This document shows, in pieces, positions 1 through 11,388 of a DNA stretch of 64,000 bases. The DNA is taken from assembly GCF_001577835.2 (NCBI RefSeq), contig NC_029532.1, forward strand, positions 4,216,001 to 4,280,000, in the 5' to 3' direction. Source of the stretch: Coturnix japonica (taxonomy: Eukaryota > Chordata > Aves > Galliformes > Phasianidae). The translations under genes and the position numbers were made by a program. Below the pieces are notes generated by a model. It saw only the letters and a list, made by a program, of their open reading frames with translations. It ran no database searches and had not been told where the DNA came from. Every line of letters starts with the position of its first letter. Within the stretch, counting starts at the first letter, position 1.

Positions 1-2237
1 CAATGCCGTGAACCACGGAGAGCAGCTTCACAGCGCTCCCGCTCAACCTGCAGCAGGGATCTCTGAAAATAGCTGGTGCGTTTGCCCTTTTGCAGCAAAG
101 CACCCAGGGATGAGGATTTTGCAACTCAGCGAGCGGGGTGTTGCAGGGGGTTTTTGCTATGGCTGCATTTTTATTGATGTGGGTTGTTTGTGCAGTCCCT
201 GGTAGCAGCTGGAGCATGGCAGGTACCTCTGCATTGAGCTTCAGACTCCTATGGCTGGCATCCAGGCAGCCCCATAGTGGCTCTGCAGGGTTGTGCTGCC
301 CACCTCCTCCTTTCCCCCACATCTTCATGGGGAAACCCCGCTTGTAGCTGCAGGGGATGGATGTGGAGACCCCAGAATGAAGCAGCCCTCCTTGCAGGGG
401 ATTTGACACCTGAATGGCTGGGTGATGTCTAGGAGGAATTAAACAGCGCTGATTTTTATCTCGGATGTCAATCTGGAAGATTAAGGACTTTTTTTCTTGA
501 GGGATAGAGGATGGTGGTATTTTAGGGGCATATAAACTTTCAAAATACCCTGTGGCATCTATGTTAATGCATCTTCCTGCATTATTAAAATTCCTTACAG
601 ACTTCCAAACAGCTCACAATTTGGGCTCTAAAACGCTGGTACAGGCAGATCTGTGTGGGGGGCAAAGCTCAGTGACTCCGTGCACTCGGTGCTATAAAGC
701 AGACGCTCTCCCCTGCCTTCTTACAGCCTTACACGCTGCAGGCAGTTCTCTGCTCACACCCGAACCCACCCGCTTCTCGCTCATCCCACTCCTTTGACTC
801 CCTGCTCTGGAGCTGTCTTGGGCTCTCAGCACGTCCGATGCCTCGGCTGCCAGGAGTTTGCTCTCCAACTGCTTCCTGGCCCCCTCGTGCATGTGGGCAT
901 GGAGAGGGGGGGGCTGCGAGAGTGGGGAAGGATGAACAGCAGGAGAGTCTTCAGGGAAGGGATGGGGGAAGCAAGAAGGGGGGAGCAGAAGTGAGAACAG
1001 GGAGGAGGAGGGAGAAAGGATGCTGCCTTGTCTGTTCTCAGATTTTATGTTGGTTGAATCGCGCTGGGTTACTTAAAACTGGTGCAGAGCTGCCTTCCCC
1101 TCCCCTTTCCTCCAGGCAGGCACTTGCATTTGGGGTTGAATGCCTTAATTCACTTCAGCTTCAACCTGCTCCTAATTGACTTACACCACATTGAAAGAAG
1201 CTCGGCTTCCCAAGCAAGCAGCGGCGGTTGCAAAATTGCACCTTAAGTGAAGTCAGTGTGATTGTGTGCATAAAGAAACCTTGAGCCTGGCGCAGACGTG
1301 CGTGGGAATAACTGCAAAGGGTTTGTGCTGCACAATCCCAGAGTCTGGGCTGCTCCTCTTGGCTTGGCTTTGGGCTGAGCACGTTGGGGCTGAGGGCCAA
1401 GGAGCTTTGTGTTGGTAGGGTTTGACTGTCAGAAGATTTGCTGTCCCCTCCGAGTCCTCTCTGCTCCATCCCTCTTCTCCCACTGCAGATGTCTGCTATA
1501 AAGGAAAAAAAAAGCCTCCACAAACGATGTGGTAACATTTACTTGAGGGCTGTTTCTGCTGCACATCTGATGCATGTGACAGGGTCAGATTAACCCAGCC
1601 TCTGCTTTCCAACCACAGCTATTTGAAAGCACCAAAAACAATGCAAAACAAACCAGAGGAGCTCTGCCATCCTGGCGAGGAGCTGGCAGGCTCTGGGGAT
1701 GTGTGAGCTGCAGGGATACACCCACCTGGTGCTCAGCAGGGCCAGATGCTCAACGAGGAAGATGGTCTCCCACTTTGAGGAGGCCAAATTCATTGCCAAA
1801 CTCAGCTTTTGAAGGGACTGGTGGCTTTCCTTGGTACTTAAGGTTGGGACTTTCAAAGAGCTCAAGGAGAGCTGTGATATTAAGTGGAAGAAAGCATCTA
1901 ATGCTGGGGGATGCTCTCAGAACCCTCCTCTTCCTGAAGGATGGCTCTTTTGTTGCTGTGGATGGGCTGTCTGAACTGAGGGCAAGAGTCTTTCTTCCTT
2001 ATGAGCCCTCTCCTTCCAGTGTCTCTGCGTCCTCCATGATTCTTTTGGCCTTGTTACATCTCTTTCCAGTCTTTTTTTAATTATATAAGCACTGATTTTT
2101 CCCATGGTTCTGGCTCAGCTAGTGTTTTAATTAGACATTTAGCCTTCTCTGGTTATTGGTGCTAGAAAACAGGGCTGGAAGGGACCCCTGGAAACAGATG
2201 CACCCTGTGACAGAGTGAGTTAAGTCTGAATGGTGCT
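1..2237. other. Intergenic DNA without a recognisable gene
   Basis: Only short, unrelated open frames without family motifs are present. The stretch at about 430-640 is more AT-rich than its surroundings and contains ATTAAA, TTAATGCAT and ATTATTAAAAT words, which could be a small regulatory element. Nothing else stands out. Confidence 0.6.
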
Positions 2238-2400
2238 TTCTTAGAGGGCAGTGAGGCCCTGGTGCTCCTATCCAGAGCAGTGTGGGAGCCTCATCCATGC
2301 CCAAGGCCAGGCTGTATAGGGACTTGGACAACCTGGGCAGGTGGGTGGCAACCAGCCCACATCAGGGGGTTGGAATGGGTGGGCTTTAAGACCCTCTTTG
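2238..2400 (+). repeat. CR1 LINE fragment, plus orientation
   Basis: The stretch follows the 3'-end consensus of chicken CR1 in order. A block on the pattern of GTGAGGCCCTGG comes first, then CAGAGCAGTGTGG, GGCCAGGCTG, a block like CAACCTGGGCAGGTGGGTGG, and a final block like GGGGGTTGGAATGGGTGGGC. The terminal octamer repeats are missing, so both ends are cut. It is well diverged and non-coding. The family is known from memory of the consensus. Confidence 0.7.
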
Positions 2401-5400
2401 CAACAGAGAGGTGCTTGGTGATGCTGAATGGGCAGGGATATCAAGGGCAAGGGAAAGGAGTGTGGGGACCTGAAAGTCTCTGTTCCATAAGATCCCTCCC
2501 CTCCCAAAAATCCTGCCCTGTCCTTCAGTGGGGCTGGGGGTCCTGCATGTGACCCCTCAGCATCACAGCATGGCAAAGTCACAGAGCAGCCCTGCAAATC
2601 CCCACTTGGTGTGGGGAGGACTGGCCAACAGACTGCTAGGACAGGGGTTGTGACGGGCACTGAATGGAAAGCTGAGAAGGTGAGAAAAAGGGAGAGTTGA
2701 GGGGGGGTAAAAAAGCCCCCAAAAAACACCTATGGAGAAGGAAGCGGAGTTGGAGCAGAGCTGCTTGCTGATGGAGTTGCTATGGAGACGTGGCATGAGG
2801 AAACAGCATAACACAGCCCGGCGTGGGGCTCAGACCTGCGGGGGCTTTGGACTCGTTTCTCTCCTCCTTCCACTCTCACTGCTTTCCTTCCCTTAGATAT
2901 GGTCTTCCTCAGCCCACAACAGTCCCCCTCCAAGCAGTGGGAGCCATCTCTTCTGGAGGGAATGCATGAAGGCTGCTCTTCCCTGCATCCCCCATGGAGG
3001 GCCTGACTGGGACCAGGGTTTTGTTATCCAGACAGTGTGTGCAATGGATCGGTTCTTCTGTCATCTCCTGATGGGTGACGCCTGGTTTTTAAGAGGAAGA
3101 AGGCTTGGTTTCATGTGCCAGCTCTCCTTCCTTTTCAGTGAAGCGATGCTCTGTCATCGTGGCGAGTCACTTCCTCTCCATGAGTCAGAGAGGCTCTTGC
3201 AGGGTGCGTTGGGGCTGACTGTTGGTGCTACGTTTGCTGTGCAGGAAGAGAAACCCATGTCACTGTGCCTGTAGAGCAGTGTCACCCACCTCTGCCCTTA
3301 GTGTTATCAATGGCAAACATCTTACTTTAAAGGCTCCAAGACTCCAGGTCATGGAGCTTGGTGTTTGGGACTGAGATTTCATTAACAAAGTTAAGGTAGT
3401 GTTGGCAAGGGAAGGGAAATGTCATCTCAACCCCCAGAAAGCAGATAGTGCACGATAACCACCCTGAAATGAGTACTCTGTAGATGCTCATACTTTTAGG
3501 AACACCCTCTTAACTTTGCTTAGGGTTTGGCAGTGGCATGTGAGTGCCTGAAGCTGGCAGCGCTGTGGATGGGGAGCTCTTTCTGCTTTTCCTTCACCTC
3601 TCTCCTTTCTTTCCACTGCTGCAGATGCCCTCACTGTGTTGGTTTGCCTGGAGCTGTGAGCACAGAGGTGCCTGGCTTAGCCTAAGGTATCTGTTAGCAT
3701 CTGCATAGCATAGTATGCATTTTCCCTTTCTCCTTCCTTTCAATGGAGCTGAACCCCCCCACCCCAGAACTCCCACCTTCCAGCACAACAATAGCCTACC
3801 ACAATGTCTCTTGATTCTCCCTGCCTTCATGCTCATACCACATTGGGCTGTGGTCTCCAGTAACTCGTGCTGGCGCTCGATATCCAGTTAACAGGGCTCA
3901 GTGCAGTAAATCTTCATTACTCTTGCCAGTCTCACCATTCCTTGCTGTGGCTCTGACCATCACCTCACCACAGCTGAGTCAATCGACTGCTCTGTGGGTT
4001 GCAATCTCCTGTGTGACCCTGCTGGAGTTCACAATAGGTGCCCCAGTGGCTGAGAGCAGGGATGAAGGCTGTCACCTCCTACCTCCTGGAGGGCTTGTTA
4101 AATAAAGGCTTAATTTTTGCTGCTTTCCATTTGCACCCACCAGAGCCATGGTAAGCTGCAGAATCTGCCCTTTCTGCTAACTCATCTATGTCTTGGATGT
4201 CTGGAGGTGGTGGGTTATAGGATCAATCTGTGGCTGTCTCCCTATGCCTCAGTTTCCCAGCCTTCAAAACAGAGCCTGGGGAGTTACTTTCTTCCTTCCC
4301 CATCCTGGAAGGTCTCTGAACATAAGCATTTCTCTGTGCAGCCTAAATGTTAGGGGTAGCTTGAATAAACCAAGGTTGGACAAATATCTGAAGGTCATAA
4401 ACACACAGTTGAGTAATTATTTAGAGTGGTCTAGGAGATGTAACAATGGATAATAGGATAAAAGAAGGAGAGGGAAATGTGGCATAGTTAACAGAAAATT
4501 CTTTCTGATCCCATGCTTAGGGCTGCAGAAGGAAAACTGTAGGACCTTGGTAAATCTGAAGGGGTGGTTTGTGGATTGATACAAGATATGATGGCTGAGT
4601 CCTCAGGGAGATGCAATGAATGGCCCATGTCCTGAGACTATGCAAACTCTGCTTTGCAAAGCAGGTAGGCCATGGGAGGTAGAGCACAGAGGTGGGAATT
4701 GAGCTGTTCAATGACAGACGTTGTTAGCATGAGGTCAAATGATTTTAAACTGCCTGAGATTATGCTTAGGGTAAGAACAGTGGGAGCTGATGGAGGGGAG
4801 GAATGATGCTCTGGGATGGACCCATTGGAACAGTGGGAAATGCAGTGGCTTTGGAGATGGAGGAGTTCACATGTGGGGTGAAACTGGCTGCTCGCAGGCA
4901 ATGAGAGCTGCAGCCTCCAGTTACTCTTAAGTTCATGTACAAGGTGCTCTGGGAGGTCAGAGCCATCCTCGTGTCCATGCTACTACTAATAAACAGAGCT
5001 TGGAGAGATCAGTAATCTTCCTTGGTGAACATGTAGATGTTCTCCAATACATCTGGAAAGTTTCTTCTTACAGTAGTGGTTAATGTATCTTGTGATGCTA
5101 GGATTGCATCTATATTTAGTGAAAGGAAACCTCAAATTTCTCATTGATTTGAAGAATGGGCTGAGTTGCCTTTGTGGCCATTTCTACCTGAGTGTTTGTC
5201 ATCTTGGAGTTGACTCTATAAGATCACACATACTAGGATGGGGTCTTGCGATGTGATCTTAAAAACAAGAGCATGGTGTGGTTTCCAGGAAGCTGAGCAT
5301 TGCTGGTGGAGGATCCTCCCTCCCTGCATGTCCCACACCAAGTGTAAGATGTGAGGTTTCTCTCTTTGGGCTCTTTCCAGACATACAGCTGAAAGATGGC

Positions 5401-6244
5401 TTGGAAGGACACAGGGAGATCAAAGGTATTGAGTGCAAGGACTGAGGCCAAGGACTGACACAGTCTCAGTCATGTTCAGCTTATCAAACTCAAGTACATG
5501 TGAATGATGGAGGGATGGAGTTGCTGACTGCCCTCTCATCCCTGCTTGCATGGTAGGGCAGGCAGGCCCTTGTCTGTCGGAAGCTGGACAAGGAGTATGG
5601 TCACACTGTTGGCTTTCCTGTCCTGCTTGCATAGAGGGCCATTGCCCCCATGCTGCCACCCACTGCCTGCTGGCACTTTGCTGCTTCCTGCTCCCATCTT
5701 GCCCAGTAATTCCTGGCTTCCTCAGTAGCACATGGGATTTTATCAAAGGCTTTAGGGCCATCCTAACAAATTATATCTACTGATTATGTTTTTTTCACCT
5801 TTATCTGTTGTTTTGTTGATTCCATTGGAAATCTCCCATAGCAGGTATGCACGCTTCGCCTTTCAGAAGCCCCCAGTTTGTTCCTTTTCCATCACAGCCA
5901 TTGAATGATGCAGTTAATTTTTCCTGGTATTGAATTATTGTTCTGAGCAGCCCTCAAAAGGGACAATCAGAAGAGCAAAGCTGGCTAGGATCTGGGTGTA
6001 CCAATCATAGTGTCCCCTCTCGGGCTCCAGGTGGGGATGCTTTAGGGTGGGATGTTTGCAGAAGTGATGTGTGTGCAGAGAGAGCATCCCTGCTTGGAGG
6101 AGATGGGAATATCCCCAAAAGCCCAGATTGTTGCCATGAAACACGGGTGCAGGAGCACGCTCATCCCTGCGATAGTTTAGCTGGCTGAGCACTGAGTTGC
6201 TTTGGCTTTGTCCTTGAAACCCAACGAGTGGGAGTTTGTGGCCA
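2401..6244. other. Intergenic DNA without a recognisable gene
   Basis: No open frame here shows a known domain, codon bias or splice-flanked exon. An AT-rich patch at about 4,340-4,500 and another at 5,755-5,940 (TTATATCTACTGATTATG, then a GTTAATTTTTCC word) break the otherwise even composition. No repeat family was recognised. Confidence 0.55.
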
Positions 6245-6478
6245 GGCTGGCGGCTGCTGCTGTACGGAGCAACAAAACTCAACCTGCGAAGGGTTAATCA
6301 TTTCCATTGCAATTGTGTCATCTCTTTGGGGACCTCTCGCTCATTTTGCAAGCAGCCGCTGAAAGCCGAGGCGAGGGGGCTTTTTCTTATTCAGCTGCAC
6401 GCAGCTTCAGAAGCACTGGACAGCCACACAGCTGTGCTCAGCCGCCTTGGCCTTGCAGATGGATGGAGAAAAGGATTT
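6245..6478. promoter_or_regulatory. Candidate conserved regulatory element
   Basis: A stretch with homeodomain-like GGGTTAATCATT, CCATTGCAATTG and TCATTTTGCAAGCAG words, plus several CpGs not found in the surrounding DNA. It sits directly before a TG microsatellite. Function is inferred from composition only. Confidence 0.25.
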
Positions 6479-6525
6479 GTGTGCGTGCATGTGCTTGCGT
6501 GTGTGTGTGTGTATGTGTGTGTGTC
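6479..6525. repeat. Interrupted (TG)n microsatellite
   Basis: Alternating purine-pyrimidine GT dinucleotides with a few interruptions (GCAT, GCTT, GTAT). This is an ordinary dinucleotide microsatellite that could adopt Z-DNA. Confidence 0.85.
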
Positions 6526-6665
6526 TGAAACCTAATTGTCTGCTGTCTAATCCGTCAGCCGGGGGGACAGCTTGCACAAGCCCCTTCCAGGCAGCCTGAT
6601 AAATGCAGCACTGCCAGGGCCCTTTGCAATGTAGTTGGGTTTAATTGGGATTGCTACGTGCATGG
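6526..6665. promoter_or_regulatory. Candidate conserved regulatory element
   Basis: An island with CCTAATTGTCTG, GTCTAATCCGTCAG, CCTGATAAATGCAG and GGTTTAATTGGGATTG words, that is, several TAAT homeodomain cores and TAATCC (bicoid/OTX-like) sites. It may form one element with 6,245-6,478. Non-coding; function inferred. Confidence 0.28.
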
Positions 6666-7372
6666 ACTCTGTGCGCCTGCCTGTGTGAGGGATGCTGCTT
6701 GTGGGGACATAGACAGCTGCTGTCCTGAGGACTGGAGCTGTGCACCCAGCCTGGCTCCTGCTGGGGTTCTGGAGTGAGCAGCCCCACTGCTTATGAACTT
6801 AGCACCTTGCCCCAAAGGTGGGGCTTGGAAAGACAACAGGCTGCTGGGATTGTGAGGTCCAGCTTGGGGATGTCACCTTCTGTCTCCAGTGTAGTGCAAG
6901 GGATGGTAGAGAGCATCCCCAGTGCAGATCTAGGCAGGGATGTTCCTCTTGAGCACATTCCCAACCCAAAGCAGGTGGCAGCTCAGGGACTTCCCCAGCC
7001 AGGGTGGTGTTTTGTCTTTAATGCCCCTCCATGGATTTCCCATGAATTTCTCTGGTTGATTTTATTATTATTATTTCTTTTCTGTAAACACAGAGGCTTT
7101 AATCATCCCCTGAGAGCTGTGGTGAGGGCTTCCACTGTTTAACCACATACCGTGTGAAGAGCCATATTTTCTCTTGTTCCTTTTGAATCCGCTGCCTCTT
7201 AATGCCATTGGATATCTCCTAATTGTTTTATCGGCAGACGGGGTGAGCGATCAAACTTGGCTCACCTTTCTGAGGCCATAGATGTGCCTCTCTAGCTGCT
7301 TGGTTTCAGGGTTTCCTCCTAAGGACTCACTGTTTGATCATCCAGCTCTGGACCTTTCTCCAGCTCTGCTGG
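6666..7372. other. Intergenic DNA; AT-rich island at 7,140-7,260
   Basis: No gene is seen. The AT-rich part contains CCATATTTTC, CTAATTGTTTTATCGG and GAGCGATCAAAC and resembles the neighbouring regulatory-type islands. Confidence 0.4.
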
Positions 7373-7490
7373 TGACGTCAGGACTCTGCAGGTGGTGACA
7401 TCCTCATTCGTTATATAATTAGAGGTGATGTCATGGTTACAGCAGATGGGATTTGCATCAGCATTGGTTGCTTACTGCACGTTGATGTCA
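7373..7490. promoter_or_regulatory. Cluster of three CRE-type sites
   Basis: A full palindromic CRE, TGACGTCA, lies at 7,373-7,380. Variants TGATGTCA lie at 7,426-7,433 and 7,483-7,490. The starts are 53 and 57 bases apart. An octamer-like GATTTGCATC word lies between the last two. CREB/ATF or AP-1-family proteins bind such sites; use in vivo is inferred. Confidence 0.35.
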
Positions 7491-8000
7491 GGAGACTGTT
7501 GTGTCCTGCCCAGTCACAGGAACTTCTCTTGAAGCTGTTGATCTTCATTGTAGGGAGTCTAAAATGACAATGTTTTGCCTGTGAGCTCCCTGGACGAAAG
7601 GGACGGTGCCTAGATGTTGTTTTTCAAGAACCACTGTGCTTTGCAAGGTGGCCATGACTCAAATGAGCGATGTGGCTCTGTCATTTCATCCCCCAGGTGC
7701 AGGTACCTCAGGCTGGTACCCACCAACTCTTCCATAATAAATGCACATCAGGTTTCAGGGCAGGTGATTCAAGGGAATCACATTTCCAGGCAAGGGATTA
7801 TAGGACAGCAGACGGGCTACTTGTGTGGCAATGCAAATGGGGGCCCAAATCTCCCCCAGGGCTGTAATAGAACACTGCAATGCTTCTGTACCCCAAAGCT
7901 TCAGGAGGGACATGGCCTTGTTCTGTGGGTCTAGGAGCAGGGATGCAGGAGTATGACAGTGTGGTCACCCCTTGCACCCCTTCCCATGGCTGCCCCATGC
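7491..8000. other. Intergenic DNA without a recognisable gene
   Basis: Open frames are short and lack family features. No repeat was recognised. Confidence 0.5.
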
Positions 8001-8190
8001 CCCCCTCCCTGCCCTCCTGCTTCTCCATCCCTCCTCCTCCCTCTCCCCTCTCCATTGCCCTCTCTATTCTTCTCTTTCTCTCCACACCTGCTCCTTTCCT
8101 TCCCTCCCCTTTTCTCTTTCCCTCTCCTCCTCCCCTTGCCTTTCTCTCCATCCTCTTATCTCATCCCCCTTGTTTTTCTCCTCGCTGCCT
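8001..8190. repeat. Polypyrimidine tract
   Basis: About 190 bases almost entirely of C and T on the plus strand (CTCC, TTCC, CTCTC runs), with only isolated A or G. The open frames seen through it encode low-complexity Ser/Pro/Leu peptides and are by-products. Long polypyrimidine-polypurine tracts can form triplex DNA. Confidence 0.8.
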
Positions 8191-8690
8191 GTCCGGCTGA
8201 TTTACATGCATGCTGCGTTGAAGCAGCTCAGCTGGATCTAATGCCTCCTGCCGCGAGGAGCAGAGCCGGCTCCGGCCTCGGTGCGGCACTTCCCGGGTGA
8301 GGCAGGGAGCACTCTGTGCCCCCCACACCTTGGCCCGTGCTTTGGCCCCTTCCCACATTGCTTTCTGCTCCTCATCCTCTCCCCTTCCAGCCTGTATATC
8401 CAGCACTTCATTCCTGCTTTCACCACTTCTCCTGCCCAAGTCCTCGATCCGTGTGCCTGAATCTCCTGCAGCATCCCATGCATCCACCAGCCAACTTCCC
8501 CATGAGACTGCTCCTTCTATGGGTGGGTGCAAGAAGAGGGGCCAGAAATCTGGGTTGATGGTGGGCATTGAGCTCCAGCTGCTGTCATCTTGGAGATTGG
8601 ATGCTGAGTGTCCCAGGTGGAGCCCATCCTTTCCCAGTGTATTTTTCCTCCACCCTCGTGTCCGTGTGTGGAGTAGGGATCGAAGTGCCC
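8191..8690. other. GC-rich stretch without a recognisable gene
   Basis: A CpG-containing patch at about 8,225-8,300 ends in a donor-like CCCGGGTGAGGC. It is not matched by any exon I can define. The rest is unremarkable. Confidence 0.4.
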
Positions 8691-8845
8691 ACATTAATCG
8701 CTGGCTCTAATCATTCCCATTTCCATTTGGCTGATTTGCATTTCCGTGAGAGGAAGATGCCCTGATTAATATCCCCTCAGAAGAGCTTTATTGCAATGGC
8801 TCCTGCCTCTCTAATTGGAAAGTGGTCTTAACCTTTCATGCAAGT
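8691..8845. promoter_or_regulatory. Candidate conserved regulatory element
   Basis: Dense homeodomain and octamer-like words appear within 150 bases: ACATTAATCGC, CTCTAATCATT, CTGATTTGCATTTCC, CCTGATTAATATCC, TTTATTGCAATGG and CTAATTGGAAAG. The neighbouring DNA lacks this density. The call as an enhancer is inference. Confidence 0.35.
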
Positions 8846-11370
8846 GGCTGGGATGTTCCCTGCCTGCCAACACCTCGGGAAGGGTCTCAATTGTCCTGAG
8901 CCTGTGAGCAGTGGGAGGTTTGGAGGTTCTGACTACACAAAAGCAGGGAGGAGCCCCCCTGTCCAAGGAGGATGCTCAGGAGAGGAGCCAGCCTCCAGTT
9001 GTGCCAATGGAACCCACAAAGGAGATCCAGTGTTGGGATGATCCCAAACCCATAGGCACCCAGCCAGCCGTGAGCAAGCAGCTTAGTGCTTCTGAGCTCA
9101 CATCTGTGTGCTAATTAACAACCCATGGAGGAGTGTGTTCCTGTGATGTAGGCAGAGCCATTCCCGTTCAGTCTGCAGCACGGAGGCAGGATCCAACCCC
9201 ACAGCTGGGATCCTGCAGCTTGCGCTCCCCAGGGAGTCCCAGGCCCACCACTAACCAGCTTGAAAGCCTGCCTTGCACTTAGCTGCTTTCTGATCTTCAA
9301 AGGCTCTGAATGCCCAAGGAAATCAGACCTCGTGGCTTTTCTTCCAGTGCAGTCCCCAGATCCAGGCTCTCGTGCAATTCATTATCTTGCCCTGTGCATG
9401 GGGAGCGGGCACTGCTCTGTGGCTCTTCCTTGGGTGCCAGTCACAGTGCAGAGCAGCTTGCCTGGCTCACCACCACCCTGATGTGCTGAAGGCAAAGAGT
9501 CCAGACGAGCACAGCCAACTTTGTCCCTCCCTGCTGACTTCCCAGCACTGTGTAGAGCTGCATTGCTAAGACCCCAACCTGCCTCCCAGGTGCTTTTATC
9601 CCCTCCCCTTCTCCCTTTTGCCTCTTTTATTCTCTCCTTGTGAGGCTACAGAAGTGATTTTTTTTTTTTTTTAATTATTATTTCTTTCTAATTTTGGTAT
9701 TTAAGCTGGTTTAGTGGCTGCAGCAATGAGTGTTCCTGATAAACAGCCTGGGAGATCTAGGGAATAATCTCTGCTTGGTGATGGCAGAGGCACCTATTGC
9801 AACTGCTGGCAGCACACAAAGAGCTGCCCTCACCTCTGCCTGTTCCACAGCCTCAGGAGGGGAAAGATTGTCTCTGTCCTTAATCACTGAATCTGAAATC
9901 CCAGCACCTGCTATTCCTCAGATTTTCAGGGCTGGTTTTAGCCTCTAAAGGAAAGGGCAATAATTCCCATCCCCACCCAACTCCTATCTGTGGGGCCATG
10001 GTATGATCTGAAGCCAAGGAGATACTTTTTATATGGTGAATGATTTGATCAGAAGTCTGTCCCAAAACCTGTATGTGCATCAGCTGCTTCTCCTTTGCTG
10101 TGGGGGGAAATTTGTGCAGGGCTTTGCTGTGTGGGTAGGGGAGAAATGTCCTATTGCTTTGCTGCTGGCACTGGCTGTGCTCTGAAGGTTTGTGTAGCAC
10201 TGTGCTGAGTGGTGTGTGTTGGTGCAGGGCACCCCAAAAGGTGTCAGGGAAATACAGAGGAAAATGCAGGTGGAAGGATGTGGGAACAGAGGGAAGAGCC
10301 AGAGATACTTTGCTGTGACCTCAAATATAAATCAATGAGGAAAACATCTGCCTTGTCCCCTGATCTGGACCAGATCAAGTAGAGAAGCTGGGTTTGTGCT
10401 ATAGGAATAGTCAACAAGGTTTGCCAGTCTTTACTTTGGAGTTGGAGACTCCAAAGGGAGTGATGGCATCAAATCAAAATCCCAGGAGGTGATTTCCCCA
10501 CTGTGCCCCATGGGATGCTGATGGGAATGAATGGCACTGCCTGAAGCAATGCTGATTTGGTCCAGCCCTGCCCAGGGCTCTGGAACTCACAGAAACTATC
10601 TGCTGAGTTCAGAGCATCTGTAAAACTCCTGCTCTGGGTCAGAGGGAGGGAAGGGGCTGCAGCTTCAGCCAGGTCTGCTCTCGAGCAGAGAGTGTTTAAC
10701 ATAAAACACCTCCTGTTTCTGAGCAGAAAACGCTCAGGCACTGACTACCAACGTGAGCAGCATTGCTCAAGCGAGTGGTGTTTACACCCCGAAGCCTTCA
10801 GACTTTCTAGATTTCACCTGCTTCTCTGCAGAAACCCCTTGAGAGAAAACGCTACCAAACAAGGCAGTGCCGGGCTGGATAAATTGCCTGGAACAAATGA
10901 GCTGGAATTCATAGGAGCCCATTCCTCATGTAAGAAAGGTGTCACTCCGGCAGTACCTGGGGGAAGGACCCGGCTCTGTCCGCAGCTGCTGTCCCTGCTT
11001 GGGGCTGAACGCCACGGCAGCAAACATGCGGCGCACACGGTTTGTGCTGTCTCTTCTCAGGTGGGAATTGTAAACAGCAGCAAAGCAAGTTTTGTGCTTT
11101 TTCTTGTAGAGAGAAAGGGGGTTTTGCGAGCGTTTGGGCATCAGCTGCAGAAATGGGATGTTAAGAAGGAGGGTTGGGGCTGGGTGCTGCTGGAGGAGCT
11201 GACTGCAGCGCCGGAGGGGTTTGGGGACGTGTACCCTCCAGCTGTCACTGCTCGTCCCTCTCATCCTGGAGCTATTTCTGCCCCAACTTTCCAACAAGCT
11301 GCTTCCAATGCTTCCCAGTCGCTAACCATGCTGGTGTAGAGAGCCAGTTTCATCCCCCTTTCGGTGCCCT
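8846..11370. other. Intergenic DNA without a recognisable gene
   Basis: A T-run (15 T) at 9,658-9,672 leads into an AT-rich patch. A 260-codon open frame at 10,557-11,339 has no recognisable domain and reads through unbiased sequence, so it is not called. No repeat family was recognised. Confidence 0.5.
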
Positions 11371-11388
11371 ATTTGCATATATTTGCAT
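11371..11388 (-). promoter_or_regulatory. Tandem octamer (POU/OCT) motifs
   Basis: Two exact ATTTGCAT words, the reverse complement of the octamer ATGCAAAT, start at 11,371 and 11,381. They lie one helical turn apart on the same face. OCT/POU factors bind this octamer. Two perfect copies at 10-bp spacing are unlikely by chance in GC-rich DNA, but function is inferred. Confidence 0.45.

Noticed and set aside
10557-11339. 260-codon plus-strand frame
   Set aside because: No family similarity that I can recognise; it is likely a chance frame.
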